A stretch of DNA of 64,000 nt, from positions 15,245,958 to 15,309,957 of the forward strand of contig NC_082694.2 of assembly GCF_949987515.2 (NCBI RefSeq), written 5' to 3'. How positions within the stretch are numbered: position 1 is the stretch's first letter; each line of letters starts with the position of its first letter. This document shows, piece after piece, positions 20,492-32,609 of this stretch. Source of the DNA: Delphinus delphis (Eukaryota > Chordata > Mammalia > Artiodactyla > Delphinidae). A model generated the notes under the pieces. The model was not told the DNA's origin. It was given only the letters and a program-made list of their open reading frames with translations, and did no database searches. The position numbers and the translations under genes are program-made.

Positions 20492-22600
20492 ACTATCCAG
20501 GGGAAATTGTCCCAGGAAGAAGGAGCAGGAAAGTGCAAAAGTCCTAAGGTAAGAATGTGCTCAGTGCATCCAACAGGGGCCAGTGAAGCTGAAGCAGAGT
20601 GACGTGGGGAGGAAGTAGGAGATCAGGTGAGTGGGATGGCGGAAAACAGATAATATAAGGTGTTTGGGCCATTGTAAGGACTTGGGTTTTTGCTCTGTAT
20701 GAGATGAGAAGTCACAGAACAGTTTTGAGCAAAGGAGCAATTTGATCTGACTTGAGTTTTAAAAGGTTTACTCCAGTTGCTTATGTAGAAGTAAGGATGA
20801 AGGCAGAGGCAGGGAGACCACTTAGGAGGTTACAGCAATAATTCCGGCGAGAGATGATGGTGGCTTGGACCATGTTAGAAGCAGTGGAAAGAAGCACTGG
20901 GTTCTGATGTGTTATATTTTGAAGGTAAACCAACATGATTTACTAATTATTGCATGTAGGGCATGAGAGGAAGAAAGGAATCAAGGATGACTTCCAAGAT
21001 TTATTTTTTTGCCTGAGCAACTGGAATTGTCATTTTCTGGGATGAATAAGACCAGGAGCAACACTTTGGAGGGATAGGAGATGGTAAGTTTGGGATGTCC
21101 TTAGACGTCCAAGTAGAGAGCTCAAGTTGTAAGTTGCAGATAGAAGCTTGGAGTTTGGGGGAAAGATCTGGGCTGGAGATCTAACTCCGGGAGTCATTCA
21201 GTCCTTGAGACTGGATGAGGTCAGTGAGGAGTGGTAGAGGGAAGGTCCAAGGTCTGAATCCTGGTGCCCCCCAACATTTAGGGTCAGAGAGATGTGAACA
21301 AGTAGACAATGAAGTCAAAGGAGATCCAAGGGGAGTGCATGTTCACACCAGGAATGTGTCAGGAAGGTGGAGTGAGCTGCTCCGTCAAAGGGTCAAACAA
21401 GATGAGGTCAAAGAATCGCCCGTTAGATTTGGCAACAAAAGGTCCTCAGAGGTCTTGACACAAACTGTTTCAGTGGAGTGAGGTGACAGGGCCAGTGAGG
21501 GTGGAACCAGAAAGAAGGGAAGAAGAGGAATTTGTGATAGGAATTGGACAACTCATAAGGAGTTCTGTCCAAGGGGAGCAGAGAGGGGAAACAATGTCTG
21601 AAGTGGGATGAGAGGTAAAGGGGGAGACATCTGTTGTCACTTTGCTTCTCCGTCTTGTCATTGATCAGGCCAACTGTGCTGAGGTTCTGCCAGGCAAATA
21701 CAACGGAGGATGTGGGTGTGCGCAAGAAGTCCCCTAACGATAAGCTGTGAACTCTATGTTGGGTCAGGAAGGGAATGAGGCAATGAAGGGGCTAATTATC
21801 AGTGAAAACGTGGTTGAGTCATAGATTGTAAGTCCCGACTGGAAGAAGAATTATTGCAGTCTGAGAAGGAGTGAGCTGGAGAGACAGAGCAGAGTGGCTG
21901 GAGAGTGGACCACTAGAAACGGAGATAACGAACAACTGTAGTCGGTGATGGTGACAGGTCCCAGGGTATGACCATGGGAGGGAGTGGTCGGGGTGGAGGT
22001 GTCAAGGTCATGAGTGGAGAGTAGGTCATGAACTGCAAGGCTGGGTGCTATAGACAGAATGCTTGTGTCCCCCTCAAATTCTTATGTGAAACTTAATCCC
22101 CAATGTGATGGTATTAGGAGGTGGAGCCTTTGGGAGGTGATTAGGTCATGAGGGTGGAGCCCTCATGAATGAGATTAGCGTCCATATAAAAGAGACCCCA
22201 TAGCATTCCCTTGCCCCTTCCACCAGGTGAGGACACAGCAAAAAGATTGTCATTTAAGAACCAGGAAGTTGGTTCTTACCAGACACCCGGTCTATGGATG
22301 CCTTGGTGATCTTGGACTTCCCAGTCTCCAGAACTGTGAGAAATAAATTTCTGTCGTTCATAAGCCACCCTGTCTGTGATCCTCTGTTACAGCAGCCCAA
22401 ATGGACTAAGACACTGAGACATGGGGAGGATCTTCTATGTGGATATTGAAATCCCCATGAGATAAAACAAAAGTAGTGCTGGAGAGAGTGAGTGTGAACC
22501 CCAAATCCTCAAGGAGCCCGGGGTGAGCGGATGCTGGCAACAAGCAAGGGGTCAGCTGTATAGTTTGATGAGATTCAAAGGGAGATTCAACCGGGTGGTT
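20492..22600 (+). repeat. Ancient dispersed repeat, unassigned, split by an LTR
   Basis: Phrases such as TTTTGAGCAAAGGAGCAATT, TGATCTGACTTGAGTTTTAA, GAGATGATGGTGGCTTGGAC and TTTGGGATGTCCTTAGACGT belong to a repeat text I know as recurring in mammalian genomes, but I cannot name the family. The MST-like LTR at 22046-22413 is inserted in it. Strand is nominal. Confidence 0.5.
22046..22413 (+). mobile_element. MLT1/MST-like LTR (ERVL-MaLR)
   Basis: TGCTATAGACAGAATGCTTG through CAGAACTGTGAGAAATAAAT and AAATGGACTAAGACA. The 5-bp flanks CTGGG (22041-22045) and CTGAG (22414-22418) fit an ERVL-type duplication with one change. It splits an older repeat whose text resumes on the far side. Confidence 0.87.
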
Positions 22601-22968
22601 TTTTAGGAAGGAAGGAGGAGGGAGAAGGGTTTGGCAGCAGCACCGAGGAGCAAAGATGATACTGACCCTCCCTCCCCTGGGACCTGAGATCTGAGAGCCG
22701 GAAGGCCAGCAGCCCCACTATTGGCTGCAGGAAAGTAACAGCTTCATAGGAGCACTTTCTGAGCCGCTGAAAGGCTCTACATATCATTTTCACATCACCT
22801 AAAGTGCTTGAAAGACAGGACTTTCTGAACCCACACGTGATGCTGACACTGGAAATTTTAACCCAAACCACAATTACCCATTCACTTAACATTAGGACAG
22901 TTTTTCTCCTCCATGTACTCTGTAGGTATATATATCTGTCATCTTCAGAGCTTTTTAAAGGTATTTTT

Positions 22969-23171
22969 TTTTTTTTTTTGTGGTACGCGGGCCTCTCGCT
23001 GTTGTGGCCTCTCCCGTTTCGGAGCACAGGCTCCGGACGCGCAGGCTCAGCGGCCATGGCTCATGGGCGCAGCCGCTCCGCGGCATGTGGGATCTTCCCG
23101 GACCGGGGCACGAACCCGTGTCCCCTGCATCGGCAGGCGGACTCTCAACCACTGCGCCACCAGGGAAGCCC
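22969..23171 (-). mobile_element. Young CHR-2-like SINE
   Basis: Poly-T, GTGGTACGCGGGCC, GC-rich body and CCACCAGGGAAGCC head. AAGGTATTTTT at 22958-22968 and 23172-23182. Confidence 0.92.
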
Positions 23172-23392
23172 AAGGTATTTTTAAATGACCTTTAAAATCC
23201 CTGTTTACGAAAACATGCAACTCTTTTCGTTGTGAGGTCTTATCTCCAGGGAGACTTACTAAATTTGTATTTAAAGTTTTTTGCCTATGTTTTTCACCAG
23301 TGTCATCAGATGACCTTTATAAACATACAAACAAGCACTGGTTGAGGTCATTTCAGGCTAAAGCATCCTCCCCAGACAGTTGTCATAACTTA

Positions 23393-23480
23393 AGAGGAAG
23401 GAAGGAAGGAAGGGAGGGAGGGAGGGAGGGAGGGAGGGAAGAGGGAATGAAGAAAGGGGTGGGGAGGAAGGAAGCAAGAA
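23393..23480. repeat. (GGAA)/(GGGA)n purine tract
   Basis: GGAAGGAAGGAAGGAAG followed by a GGGA block, then imperfect GAAG units. Strongly purine-skewed on the plus strand. Confidence 0.93.
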
Positions 23481-24148
23481 AGCAAGGACTCCCATGTAAG
23501 ACTACTTGGAGTTAGTCTTTTCTGGGGGATCATTTTCAGAGAAAAGCAGGGCCAAGAAATATTTGTGGAATGAATTAACTGATCGCTATTGCCTCCTAGT
23601 CCTAGCAAGGATTCCTTCTTGGCCTTTAGGACCGTGGGCCTGTGGTCTTAAGAAAAACATCTTCCCCTCCTACGCCCACCCCATGCTCTAGGTTTGCTCA
23701 GCTACTGAGCTCTAACTTGCTTCTTTTCTCCTCCAACATGTGTGTTCAGAAGCTCTTGGCTTTTATTAAATGCAACTGTACTGCTAATATATTACAGAAC
23801 ATAATCTTGTGCCAGCCACACCCTGGCACTGGACCCGGCCGGGTAGGGGGCCAGATTTGGAACAAAGTTCTCCCCGCCAGTGATCAAGTTTGGTTAAGAG
23901 GTGGGATATTCACTGCCAGATGCAAAAACTCCAGAATGTTTTTCCATCTGCACTGAGGACTCTGGTGACGGAGTTTAGAGGTACTCTGAACTGCGAGTGT
24001 TGTGAGGCAGGAGCTATAACAGAAAGATGTCAATAAAACAGAGGTGAGGGCAGTAGGGGGAGCTGGGTCTGGCCTGAAGGAGAAAATAAACTATGTTGCT
24101 ATGAGCCTCTCCAATCTTTGACACCCCTAACCCCATCTCTGTCCAGGT
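23481..24148. other. No supported feature
   Basis: Unique-looking sequence between a purine tract and an LTR candidate. No exon, RNA gene or repeat recognised. Confidence 0.45.
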
Positions 24149-24152
24149 AACC

Positions 24153-25099
24153 TGTCGATGAAAATTAAATTAACTATCACGTTAAGAAGAAAAAAAGGGA
24201 ATTTTATTTGAGCCAAACTGAGGATTATCACCCAGAAAGCAGATTCTCAGAAAGGTCTGAGAGATGTTCCGCCTGTTAGAATTCAAAGCCACGGTCATAC
24301 ACGTTTTTGGGACAAAGGATCATACATCAAAGTGACATATTGATATTTTACATAAAGTGCATCCGGGATACCTAGTCCAAGTAAGCACTTACAAAGCGAG
24401 CAGCAAATCACCTTGCTGCTCATGACCCTCTGCAGAACTGGGAAAGAACACTATTCTTCTGGGGACTTCCCTGGTGGCGCAGTGGTTAGGACTCCACACT
24501 CCTAGTGCAGGGGGCCTAGGTTCGATCCCCGGTCAGGGAACTAGATCCCACATGCATGCCACAACTAAGGAGCTCACATGCTGCAACTAAGGAGCCCTCC
24601 TGCCACAACTAAGACCCAGTGCAACCAAATAAATAAATACATATTTTTTTAAAAAAAGAATACTATTCTTTCAAGAAGTTGCATTGCTAACATCACAAGA
24701 AAGGAAAAATTGATCTTTATGGTCGAGCAGGCGTTCCCATCTTTGAGGAGCTCCGGTTAATGGGTAATGCAGTTGCACACTGCACATTAGGGAGGAAGGA
24801 GGCCCAAGCAAACACACACACACAGAATTTTATGTTTAATTTTTTCTTGGTTTGCCTTAAAGTATCAGTTTTATTTCATCAAGTCATTGTCTGGACCAGA
24901 GTTGGCTTTGAGAGTTCTGAGAGTGGACATTTTGATAACACATGGTGAGTTTCTAGACCAAAGCCTATGGAGATGTCTTCGAGGAAATGCATAGTTCATT
25001 TCGCAGTCTCTTGTGGGGTCAGGTAGCTTTGTTTCGTTCCACCAAGCACTATTTCAGCCACAAGAGCACAGGGCCGTGGTTCGGGGAAGAGTCCTCACA
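24153..25099 (-). mobile_element. Candidate ERV LTR containing a SINE
   Basis: The segment at 24153-24250 (TGTCGATGAAAATTAAATTA, GGAATTTTATTTGAGCCAAA) resembles the U5 end of an ERV1 LTR in reverse. A TG...CA span ending at 25099 would have AACC duplicated at 24149-24152 and 25100-25103. The far end is a guess from that duplication; the U5-like end is better supported. Confidence 0.45.
24459..24654 (+). mobile_element. CHR-1-like SINE
   Basis: GGGGACTTCCCTGGTGGCG head, B-box-like GGTTCGATCCC at 24519-24529, then CCACAACTAAGGAGC units and an AAATAAATAAA tail. Flanks AAAGAACACTATTCTT (24443-24458) and AAAGAATACTATTCTT (24655-24670). Confidence 0.92.
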
Positions 25100-25103
25100 A
25101 ACC

Positions 25104-26060
25104 ATCCACTTAGCTCTTGAGTCCTCAAGACAGAGTCCTCATTTGATGACCCAAGTCCTCATGCGCTCCAGTGAGATGAAAAGGAAAGGCTTCCAGAGTG
25201 AGGCTCTGCACATACCTTTGAGGATGCTCCAGGTGAAACGTCAGTCACTCGTAATGGCATGGAGAGCACGTGTTCTTCCCACCTCTGCATCCTGGAGGCC
25301 GGAAATTTCTGAGACCGTCACCATGCAACTCAAGGCTAGGAAGGACACAAATATAATTTTAACATAAAAAGGTAGAGCAGAAACACTAGCAGGAGGTTTA
25401 TTCTTCTAACGCTATAGATGCAGTGCCCCAAAGCTGATCATCACAGTTCTAATCAAACCCCCCATTCCACCTCTTACCTCCCCCTGCCCGTTCACCAGCC
25501 ATGGAAACAAACAAAGCTGAGAAGGACCTGCCATCCATACTGGAGGGCAGGCGCAGGGGTAGCACATAAAAAACACCAAGGGGCTAGAGAGGCGGGGAGA
25601 GCAAGAAGGAGAGGCTCCAGGGGCAGGACGGGTGGTCTTTGCTCATCAAGATGGCGGTCACGTCAAGTGCCCTGAGGTTTCCATGCTGGGCCACAGCCAT
25701 AGAGATCCATTCAGTGGTTTGGAGGAGTCAACAAACCCCGACTCTGTGGCTTCCCTGGGAGAGACCTGAAGCAGGGGACCCTGGGCGCCCCCCCGTGTGC
25801 TGGAGGGCTGGAAAGATGGCTTGTCTCGAGTCCTGTACTGCCCCTCTATCACAGCAAGGGCTTGAGGCGTGGTTACTGTGACCTGTGCTGAGCGCCTCCT
25901 ATGTACCTGTTACTTTAACACACATAGTGCCCTCAGCTGAGAGAAGCCACGTCCCCTGTGCAAGGTCCCACACTCCCGAGTGAGTGAGAATAGGGTAGAG
26001 CTGAAGGCTGATATGTGCATCACAAATGAGCAGGCTTTTTCTTCTTTCTTTCTCTCTCTC
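25104..26060. other. Unannotated, possible MIR remnant
   Basis: A MIR-like phrase lies near 25880-25930 (GAGCGCCTCCTATGTACCTG). The rest is unrecognised and moderately GC-rich. Confidence 0.45.
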
Positions 26061-26195
26061 TTTTTTTTTTTTGAGGGGGGGGGCGCTGTTCTGCGTAGCT
26101 TGTGGGATTTTAGTTGGTTCCCCCGCCAGGGATTGAACCTGGGCCCTCAGCAGTGAGGGCTCGGAATCCTAACCACCGGACTACCAAGGACTTCC
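26061..26195 (-). mobile_element. Short CHR-type SINE, diverged
   Basis: Poly-T with a G run, GTAGCTTGTGGGATTTTAG, then AACCACCGGACTACCAAGGA and CTTCCC. Diverged from the other short copies; the borders merge into T-rich flanks. Confidence 0.75.
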
Positions 26196-26722
26196 CTTTT
26201 TTTTTTCTTTTTAAAGCACACACTGAGGCCCACCTCCAGTCCGAAACCCCGTCACACCTGCCAAGGTCCTCCAGTTGAGCTGCTATCCTGCCTGGTTCGG
26301 TCCTATCTGGTGTGAACCCATTTCACATCCTTCTCTGACTTGTCCCAGGCTGCCCAACATACCACACCCATCACGTTCATTTTGGTATTTTGTTGAAGGT
26401 GAAAAAAAATGTGTTGGACGAAAGCTGGGAGAGTAACAAAAAGGAGGAACCACGTTCTTGATGCAATTTCTTCTTTTCAGTCCTATTTCCTCCTTGGGAA
26501 AGGCGCTCGGCACAGGTCAGCGCTCCCGTCTTGGGGAAAGGCAAGATTACAGAGACTGTCCACGCCTATGTCTTCTTATTGGTCCCCTAGCATAGACGTT
26601 CTCAAACCTTGTTGTGCTGAAGTAGCACTTGCAGAGATTGCTTAAACACATTGCCGCCCCCCACCTCCAGAGACTGACGTTTCAGTAGGTCTGGGTGGGG
26701 CTGGGACAGAATCATCATTTCT

Positions 26723-26856
26723 TTTTTTTCTTCTTTTTTTCTTTTGGCCGCACTGCACGGCATGCGGGGTTTTAATTCGCCGACCAAGGATCGAACCCAT
26801 GCTCTCTGTGTTGGATGCGCGGAGTCCTAACCACTGGACCACCAGGGAATCCCCAC
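26723..26856 (-). mobile_element. Short CHR-type SINE
   Basis: T-rich tail, GGCCGCACTGCACGGCATGC, and a CACCAGGGAATCCCC head. Perfect duplication AATCATCATTTCT at 26710-26722 and 26857-26869. Confidence 0.92.
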
Positions 26857-26883
26857 AATCATCATTTCTGATGAGCTCCCAGA

Positions 26884-27410
26884 TGTTGTAGATGATACCC
26901 CAAAATACGGCACTTTAACATATCAAATGTCTTGAGCTGAAGGAGTTTGAGAAAATGGCAGAAGCAGGAAGGTCATTCTGATCACTGCCTGTTTCTTCCC
27001 TGAAACAAGTCATGAAATTCCCATGTGAAAGGTGCCCTCCCTGTACCAGGAAGAAGGAATACATTCTCATCACCAGAGACAGGGAAGTGGGGCCAAGAAA
27101 TCTGTACAAACAAACATTGTTAAACTAACCCTTTTCTTCCTAGTTAATTCTTCACCACTTGCCCTTAGTCCCAACCCCTTTGTTTTGACAACCCTTCAAA
27201 AATGGATTCTTTCTTTGTCTAAAGTTATAAAAGCTTCCTGTTCTGGTCACTTCTTTGGCTCTTCATGCTTTTGTGAGATCTCCACGTACATGTAAAAATT
27301 CAATAAAACGTGTAGGCTTTTCTCCTGTTACTCTGTCTTTGTCAGTTTAATTTTCAGATCCAGCCTGGGACCCTAAGAGGGTTGAGGAGAACTTTTTCCT
27401 CCCCTGCACA
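26884..27410 (+). mobile_element. ERV LTR (ERV1-like)
   Basis: Starts TGTTGTAGATGATACCCCAA, has TATAAA at 27226-27231 and AATAAA at 27302-27307, then a U5-like segment (TTTTCTCCTGTTACTCTGTC) ending near TCCCCTGCACA. The layout matches a mammalian ERV1 LTR. I could not find a matching target duplication, so the ends may be off by a few bases. Confidence 0.7.
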
Positions 27411-27984
27411 TAGGCTCTTAGTCAGCAAATGCACTGAGTGGCACTGCTTCAAGGATGACACAAGTGGATCTTCTCATGTCCTGGCTGGATTTGTCTGCCA
27501 GTGCTGGGAGAATGGAGAACTTTCTAGATTGCCCTGAAGGCTCCTGGGAAATGTGGTTCCTTAGGGTGTTACTCTTACCCAGGAATATCAGACTGTGCCC
27601 AACTTTCTCTTCCTCACACCAGCTTGGTGGGGAGAGTCTTGGAAAGAAGTGGAGCAGGTGGTAAAGTAAACTTTGCTGGGTGGTCATTTTGCTGAGACCA
27701 TACCTGCGAAGACGTTTATTAGAAAACATAGCTGTGTTTGATCCAGATCTGGAGACTTGAGGTTGGACATGCATATCAGTTTCCTTATTTGTAAAATACA
27801 GAAAATACTACTACCTTGGGGATTGTTATGATTAAAGTCACAAAAAATAACTGTTGCACCAGAGCCAAAATCTGGTTTCTCAGAAGAGTGCACGTATCAG
27901 TAACAACGGTATTAGTGGTTCCCATGGAGCGAGTGCTCAGTAGGGTGCAGGCAATGTACGAATTGCTCCATAGACAATTTTCCA

Positions 27985-28110
27985 TTTAAGTCCCACAGTG
28001 CCCCAAGGAGCAAGATATTATTATTCTTACCGTACCCCTGAGGAAGCCCAAGCTGAGAGATGACGTAACTTGCCCACAGTCACAGAGCGAGGGCTGGAAC
28101 CCAGGACCCA
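27985..28110 (-). repeat. MIR SINE fragment
   Basis: ATTATTATTCTTACCGTACC, then AACTTGCCCACAGTCACAGA and GCTGGAACCCAGGACC, the reverse MIR core. Confidence 0.75.
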
Positions 28111-28204
28111 CCCACAATGAGGCTGTTACCACCTCACGAATCCCAGGAATCTTCCCATCCGTGCCTCTCAATAAACTATCAGATTGGTTGCAGCCCAAAC
28201 AGGG

Positions 28205-28345
28205 CTGGGAGCGGGGAGACTTGGGGCACAGTACTGACTCTGCTATCAGAGAGCTGTGTGGGCATGGGCAAGTCACTTCCCCTGTCTGGATCTGTTTCCT
28301 TACCTGTAAGGTAGTGTCTAAGGCCCCTTCCAGTGCTAACATGTC
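28205..28345 (+). repeat. MIR SINE fragment
   Basis: GGGCAAGTCACTTCCCCTGT, GTTTCCTTACCTGTAAGGTA and CTAAGGCCCCTTCCAG in MIR order. It is in the opposite orientation to the MIR about 100 bp upstream. Confidence 0.78.
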
Positions 28346-29102
28346 TGCACTCTACTACTTTTTTGTTAGGGCTTGGGAACCAAGTTGGGTTCCAGAACTT
28401 TCTCACGTTGCCCTGGAACCTCCAGGTTTCCAGCAATAAACCAGGCCCCAGGAGACAACTTAGATGCCTGTAATTCTCCCCAGCTTGTTAGAGAAGGGGC
28501 CTCTAAGTTAATTAAAAAATTTTAAATCTAGATCAAAATACAGAATTTTCTAGGAAAATACAAATTACCAAAATTTATACAAGAGGACATAGAAAACCTG
28601 AATACACCAATAAGCACAGAAGAAATTAGAACTATTGTCAAAGTCCTTTCCCTTAAAACAAAACAAAACCAAACCACAGGCTCAGATGGTCTTATTGGTG
28701 AACTACATCTAATTTTCAAGGACCTGATCGTTTCTAGGATACATAAATTCTTCCAGAGTGTAGGAAATGAACAAAGCTTTATATCAAGCTGGAAAGGGTA
28801 GCATGTGTGTCAACTGCGGGCTCTGGGAAGCACATGCTGGTTGGAGTTGGGCATACAGACAGTTTATTGTGGAGTAAAACCGTGAAAGGGAAAGGGCAGG
28901 ATCCAGACTGGGCAGGGAAAGCTGTCAGACCAGGATGCGGGTCTGACCAAGTCTTTGCCAGCCCAACAAGAAGCTCCAGAGCGAAGACTGCATTACAGGA
29001 TCCTACAGAAATGGGCAGGCACTTGTACCTTCTTTCTAGTCTTTTAGTCATTACCTGGAAGCCTCCTGAGAAAGGCGTGACCTTGGCTCACCATATCTCA
29101 TT

Positions 29103-29168
29103 AAGGAAGGATAGAAGGAAAGAAAGAAGGATGGAAGGGAGGAAGGAAGGAAGGGAGGGAGGAAGGAA
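29103..29168. repeat. (GGAA)n-like purine tract
   Basis: GGAAAGAAAGAAGG, GGAAGGAAGGAAGGGAGG. Inside the old L1 block. Confidence 0.9.
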
Positions 29169-29263
29169 ACTATAGGTTAACTGCACTAAAAACTTAAAGG
29201 CAAAAGTTCTAAATAGACTATTAGCAAATGAAATCCAATGGTATTTTAAAAGGATTATATGTA

Positions 29264-29431
29264 GGGACTTCCCTGGTGGTTCAATCAGTAAGACTCTGAG
29301 CTCCCAATGCAGCGGGCCCGGGTTCGATCCCTGGTCAGGGAACTAGATCCCACATGCATGCCGCAACTAAAGATCCCGCATGCCGCAAGGAAGACCCGGT
29401 GCAACCAAAATAAATAAATAAATGTTAAAGA
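29264..29431 (+). mobile_element. CHR-1-like SINE
   Basis: GGGACTTCCCTGGTGGTTCA head, GGTTCGATCCCTGGTCAGGG, CCGCAACTAAAG units. Perfect 16-bp duplication AAAAGGATTATATGTA at 29248-29263 and 29432-29447, inside an old L1. Confidence 0.94.
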
Positions 29432-29539
29432 AAAAGGATTATATGTAAAGAATCCAAAGATGGTTTTCAGCAGAGAATCTATTAATTTGCTACAGGACTA
29501 GATTAAAAGGGAGAGAAGATATTCCCATTACGATAAATG

Positions 29540-29542
<3 letters not shown>

Positions 29543-29574
<32 letters not shown>

Positions 29575-29767
29575 GGTACACGGGCCTCTCACTGTTGTGG
29601 CCTCTCCCGTTGCGGAGCACAGGCTCCGGACGCGCGGGCTCAGCGGCCATGGCTCACGGGCCCAGCCGCTCTGTGGCATGTGGGATCTTCCCGGACTGGG
29701 GCACGAACCCATGTCCCCTGCATCGTCAGGCGGACTGTCAACCACTGCGCCACCAGGGAAGCCCACA
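29543..29767 (-). mobile_element. Young CHR-2-like SINE
   Basis: Poly-T of about 32 bases, GCGGTACACGG, GC-rich body, CACCAGGGAAGCCC head. ATAAATGCTT at 29533-29542 and 29768-29777. Confidence 0.93.
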
Positions 29768-31089
29768 ATAAATGCTTGGATGAATGAATTCGATAACTTA
29801 TCAACAGATGCTTATTTCTAAATAAGAACATAAAATTCTTGGCAAGCTGAGGTGGAAGGAATCTTTCTTACCCTGATGAAGTCTAACTACCAAAAACCGT
29901 TAGTAAATATCCTATTCAATGGTGAAAAATCAGACATTCCAGAAAAATCAGGAAGTAGACAAGAGTGACCATAACCACCAGCACTACGTAACAGTCTACT
30001 GGTGACACTAACCCATTCAATAAGGGAAAAAAAAATTTTTTTTAAATTGCCATTCATTGTTTTGAAGTCGATTTTGGAGGTGACTGCACATTCTGTGAAT
30101 ATACTAAAGAAACGTTGAATTGTACCCTTTAAATAGGAAAATGGTATGGTATCTAAATTATACCTCCAAAGGCTGTTAGAAAAATCATTATCTTCTCTAT
30201 TACAAGATTTTACTATTTAGAAGCTACTTGTCTATTTAGAAAATGAAAGAGAACACACTTAAAAACTAGTAAAACTGAGAGTTTAGAAAGGTGACCAAGT
30301 ACAGTCAACATACAAAAATCATGTTCTAATAAACAAACCGTAGACAATTTCAAAACATGACAGAAAAAGAATCCTATTGACTATACACAAAGCTAAGAAT
30401 AGACCTAATAAGAAATGTGGAAGACTTAAATTTAAAAACAATACAATTTTTTACTGCTGGAAACAAACTGGTATAAAGCATTTCCTGTGCCCCAGCCCCC
30501 CATGCAGGAATGGCTGGGGGGAAGTTCTTTTCAGAAGTGCCTCTGGACATCACAGGGACCATGAAGAATGTGATTTATGAACCATATTAAACGCCTGGCA
30601 CAAAGTCTGGTGAAGAGTGAGCATTCTACAAATGTTAATTATTTTTCCAGATTCCATGTACAGCTAGAACTCAGGATCACAGAAATGGAAAACTGAACTT
30701 GATTCAGTGGTGTTGGCGGATTGGCTGGGATGGTAGAAATGCTCAGGAAGGAGCGTGACGTTTCTTTGAACAAAATATGCCCCTGAGATGAGGGGACCTG
30801 ACTGGATACAAGAGCTCCTAGGAAGATGAATCATAGTTCACAGACCTGACTCACTCAGTGTTTGTGTTTGGGGGTGGGGAGAGCTGTCTTACTTGTGGTG
30901 ACCAGATCATGAGACAGTGGGGCTCCCTTATCCCCAAACTCCCCACCCCAGCCCCAAACCCAACAGCCGGCACCTGCCGCTCATTCTCAAAGGGCTACCC
31001 TGAGGCTACAGAGAGAGGGACCGCCTGGGAATTTACTTTCCCCCAACAATTAATAGGGGGCTACAGCTGACCTCTGTTCTAATAGGTTG

Positions 31090-31440
31090 GGGGCCTGAAT
31101 TCATCAGGGTAAATTGAGCTTCTGTAACACAAAATGTAGAGTGACTCAAGGATGAACACAGCTTATCTTTCAGATAACGTCTAAAATGGGTGTTCTTGAT
31201 TTCTGGGTGGGTCTCCTCTAAGTGGGCATCTGGGGCCCAGGCTCCTTCTCTCTGCACTTTGCCCTCTGAGCGCATGTCTTCCAGAGTCACTGTTCCTGAA
31301 AGATGTGGGGGCTGGGCCGGGAAATGGCACACATCGCTTCTAATTACAAGGAGGCTGGGGAAGCTGGTCTAGCTGCCGACCCAAGGAGAAAAGGAAACTC
31401 GTTAGGTAAGCAGCTAAGCAGTCTCGGCCACTGTACCTGT
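31090..31440. repeat. Old interspersed repeat, unassigned
   Basis: TGGGTGGGTCTCCTCTAAGT, GGGAAATGGCACACATCGCT and AGCAGTCTCGGCCACTG resemble a common old mammalian repeat. A related stretch occurs at 49565-49630 (AGTCACATGACCACACCTAG). Strand and family uncertain. Confidence 0.4.
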
Positions 31441-31479
31441 GCCACCTTCGTGGTTAACTATTTCGGATGGCGACCCCGG

Positions 31480-31665
31480 TCAGAGGACGTGGATCTGAGG
31501 CTCGGCTTAAATCGGAACTGAGAGACTTTCAACAAGATTTTTAACCTCTCTGAACCTCAGTTTTCTTTAATCTAAAACAGTGATGATAATAACAACCCCT
31601 TCAGGGTTATTTGGAATTATACAGAAGGTTGTTTGTTAAAGGCCCTAATAAATGACAAAGCCCCC
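31480..31665 (+). repeat. MIR SINE fragment
   Basis: TTTTTAACCTCTCTGAACCT, CAGTTTTCTTTAATCTAAAA and ATGATAATAACAACCCC match the MIR sense strand. Confidence 0.75.
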
Positions 31666-32383
31666 TGGAAATGCTCTTCACTCACCTACCTGGAACGCGC
31701 TGCCGTCCCCTGCCTTTATTTAGTTTCTATCCCCCATTCAGAGGCTGGGTCTAATTCCTTGTGAAGACTTCCAGAGTCCCCTATTCTAGCAACTGTAGCC
31801 CTTTGGGGTCCTGGCACCACTGAACGGAAGACAAAAAACAGATTGCTTTGAAGTAGTTTGGGAATTTTTATTACCTGGGAAACCTGAGGGCAATTCTGAC
31901 CACGCAGCACTTACTCCTAATTCAGAATTGTTTGTTTCCTCTCCTGGTGAGCTTTTAGCAATTTGTGACATTCCTCCTCAAAGCACTGTGGATTCTTGGC
32001 CAGTGAGTAGCCAAATCCAACCACCAAGAAGGTGAATAACTCAGCATAAGAGACACAGAAAAGAGGCTAGAGTCTTATTCATGCTTCATATTAGAAGAGC
32101 TATGACTTCAGATTCCCCCAAATGTAAGTGGGGAGCCCAGGGCGGCTCTCTAATCCTCATTAATGTCCCCTTAACAACCACCTCTGTTATAAAACATTCT
32201 CAAATGTTACCAGCTCAAATTAGGCTCCACTTTCCCCCAAGGGATTGCATTTCCTAAATGCCACATGACAGAGCTCCCACTTCAATTCAAATCCTTCCCT
32301 TGTTAGTTTTGCCTCTCACACAGATTAAGTTACTGGAGATCAGGGACTGTGTCTTTTGATTCCACACCAAAGATATGCAGATA

Positions 32384-32609
32384 GGGGCTTCCCTGGTGGC
32401 GCAGTGGTTGAGAGTAAGCCTGCTGATGCAGGGGACAAGGGTTCGTGCCCCGGTCCAGGAAGATCCCACATGCCGCGGAGTGGCTGGGCCCGTGAGCCAT
32501 GGCCGCTGAGCCTGCGCGTCCAGAGCCTGTGCTCTGCAACGGGAGAGGCCACAACAGTGGGAGGTCCGCGTACCGCACCAAAAAATAAAAAAAAATAAAA
32601 AAAAATAAA
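32384..32609 (+). mobile_element. Young CHR-2-like SINE
   Basis: GGGGCTTCCCTGGTGGCGCA head, full GC-rich body and an AAAAAATAAAAA tail. GCAGATA at 32377-32383 and 32610-32616. Confidence 0.92.

Larger units (their letters stand above)
28510..30450 (+). mobile_element. Old L1 ORF2 fragments, plus strand, with SINE and other inserts
   Basis: Degenerate ORF2 nucleotide sequence is visible (AGACCTGAATACACCAATAA-like text near 28600, CTCAGATGGTCTTATTGGTG, AATATCCTATTCAATGGTGA, CCTATTGACTATACACAAAG). It is split by a repeat at 28800-29060, by a GGAA-rich tract and by two SINEs. No open frame survives. Confidence 0.65.

Noticed and set aside
23393..23480. CRISPR-like array or protein-coding (EGGREGGRE) repeat
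   Set aside because: Simple GGAA/GGGA microsatellite without spacers; the coding frame is an artefact of the repeat.
24500..24560. tRNA gene suggested by GGTTCGATCCC boxes
   Set aside because: B-box-like sequence belongs to the tRNA-derived head of CHR SINEs; no complete cloverleaf or acceptor pairing is evident.
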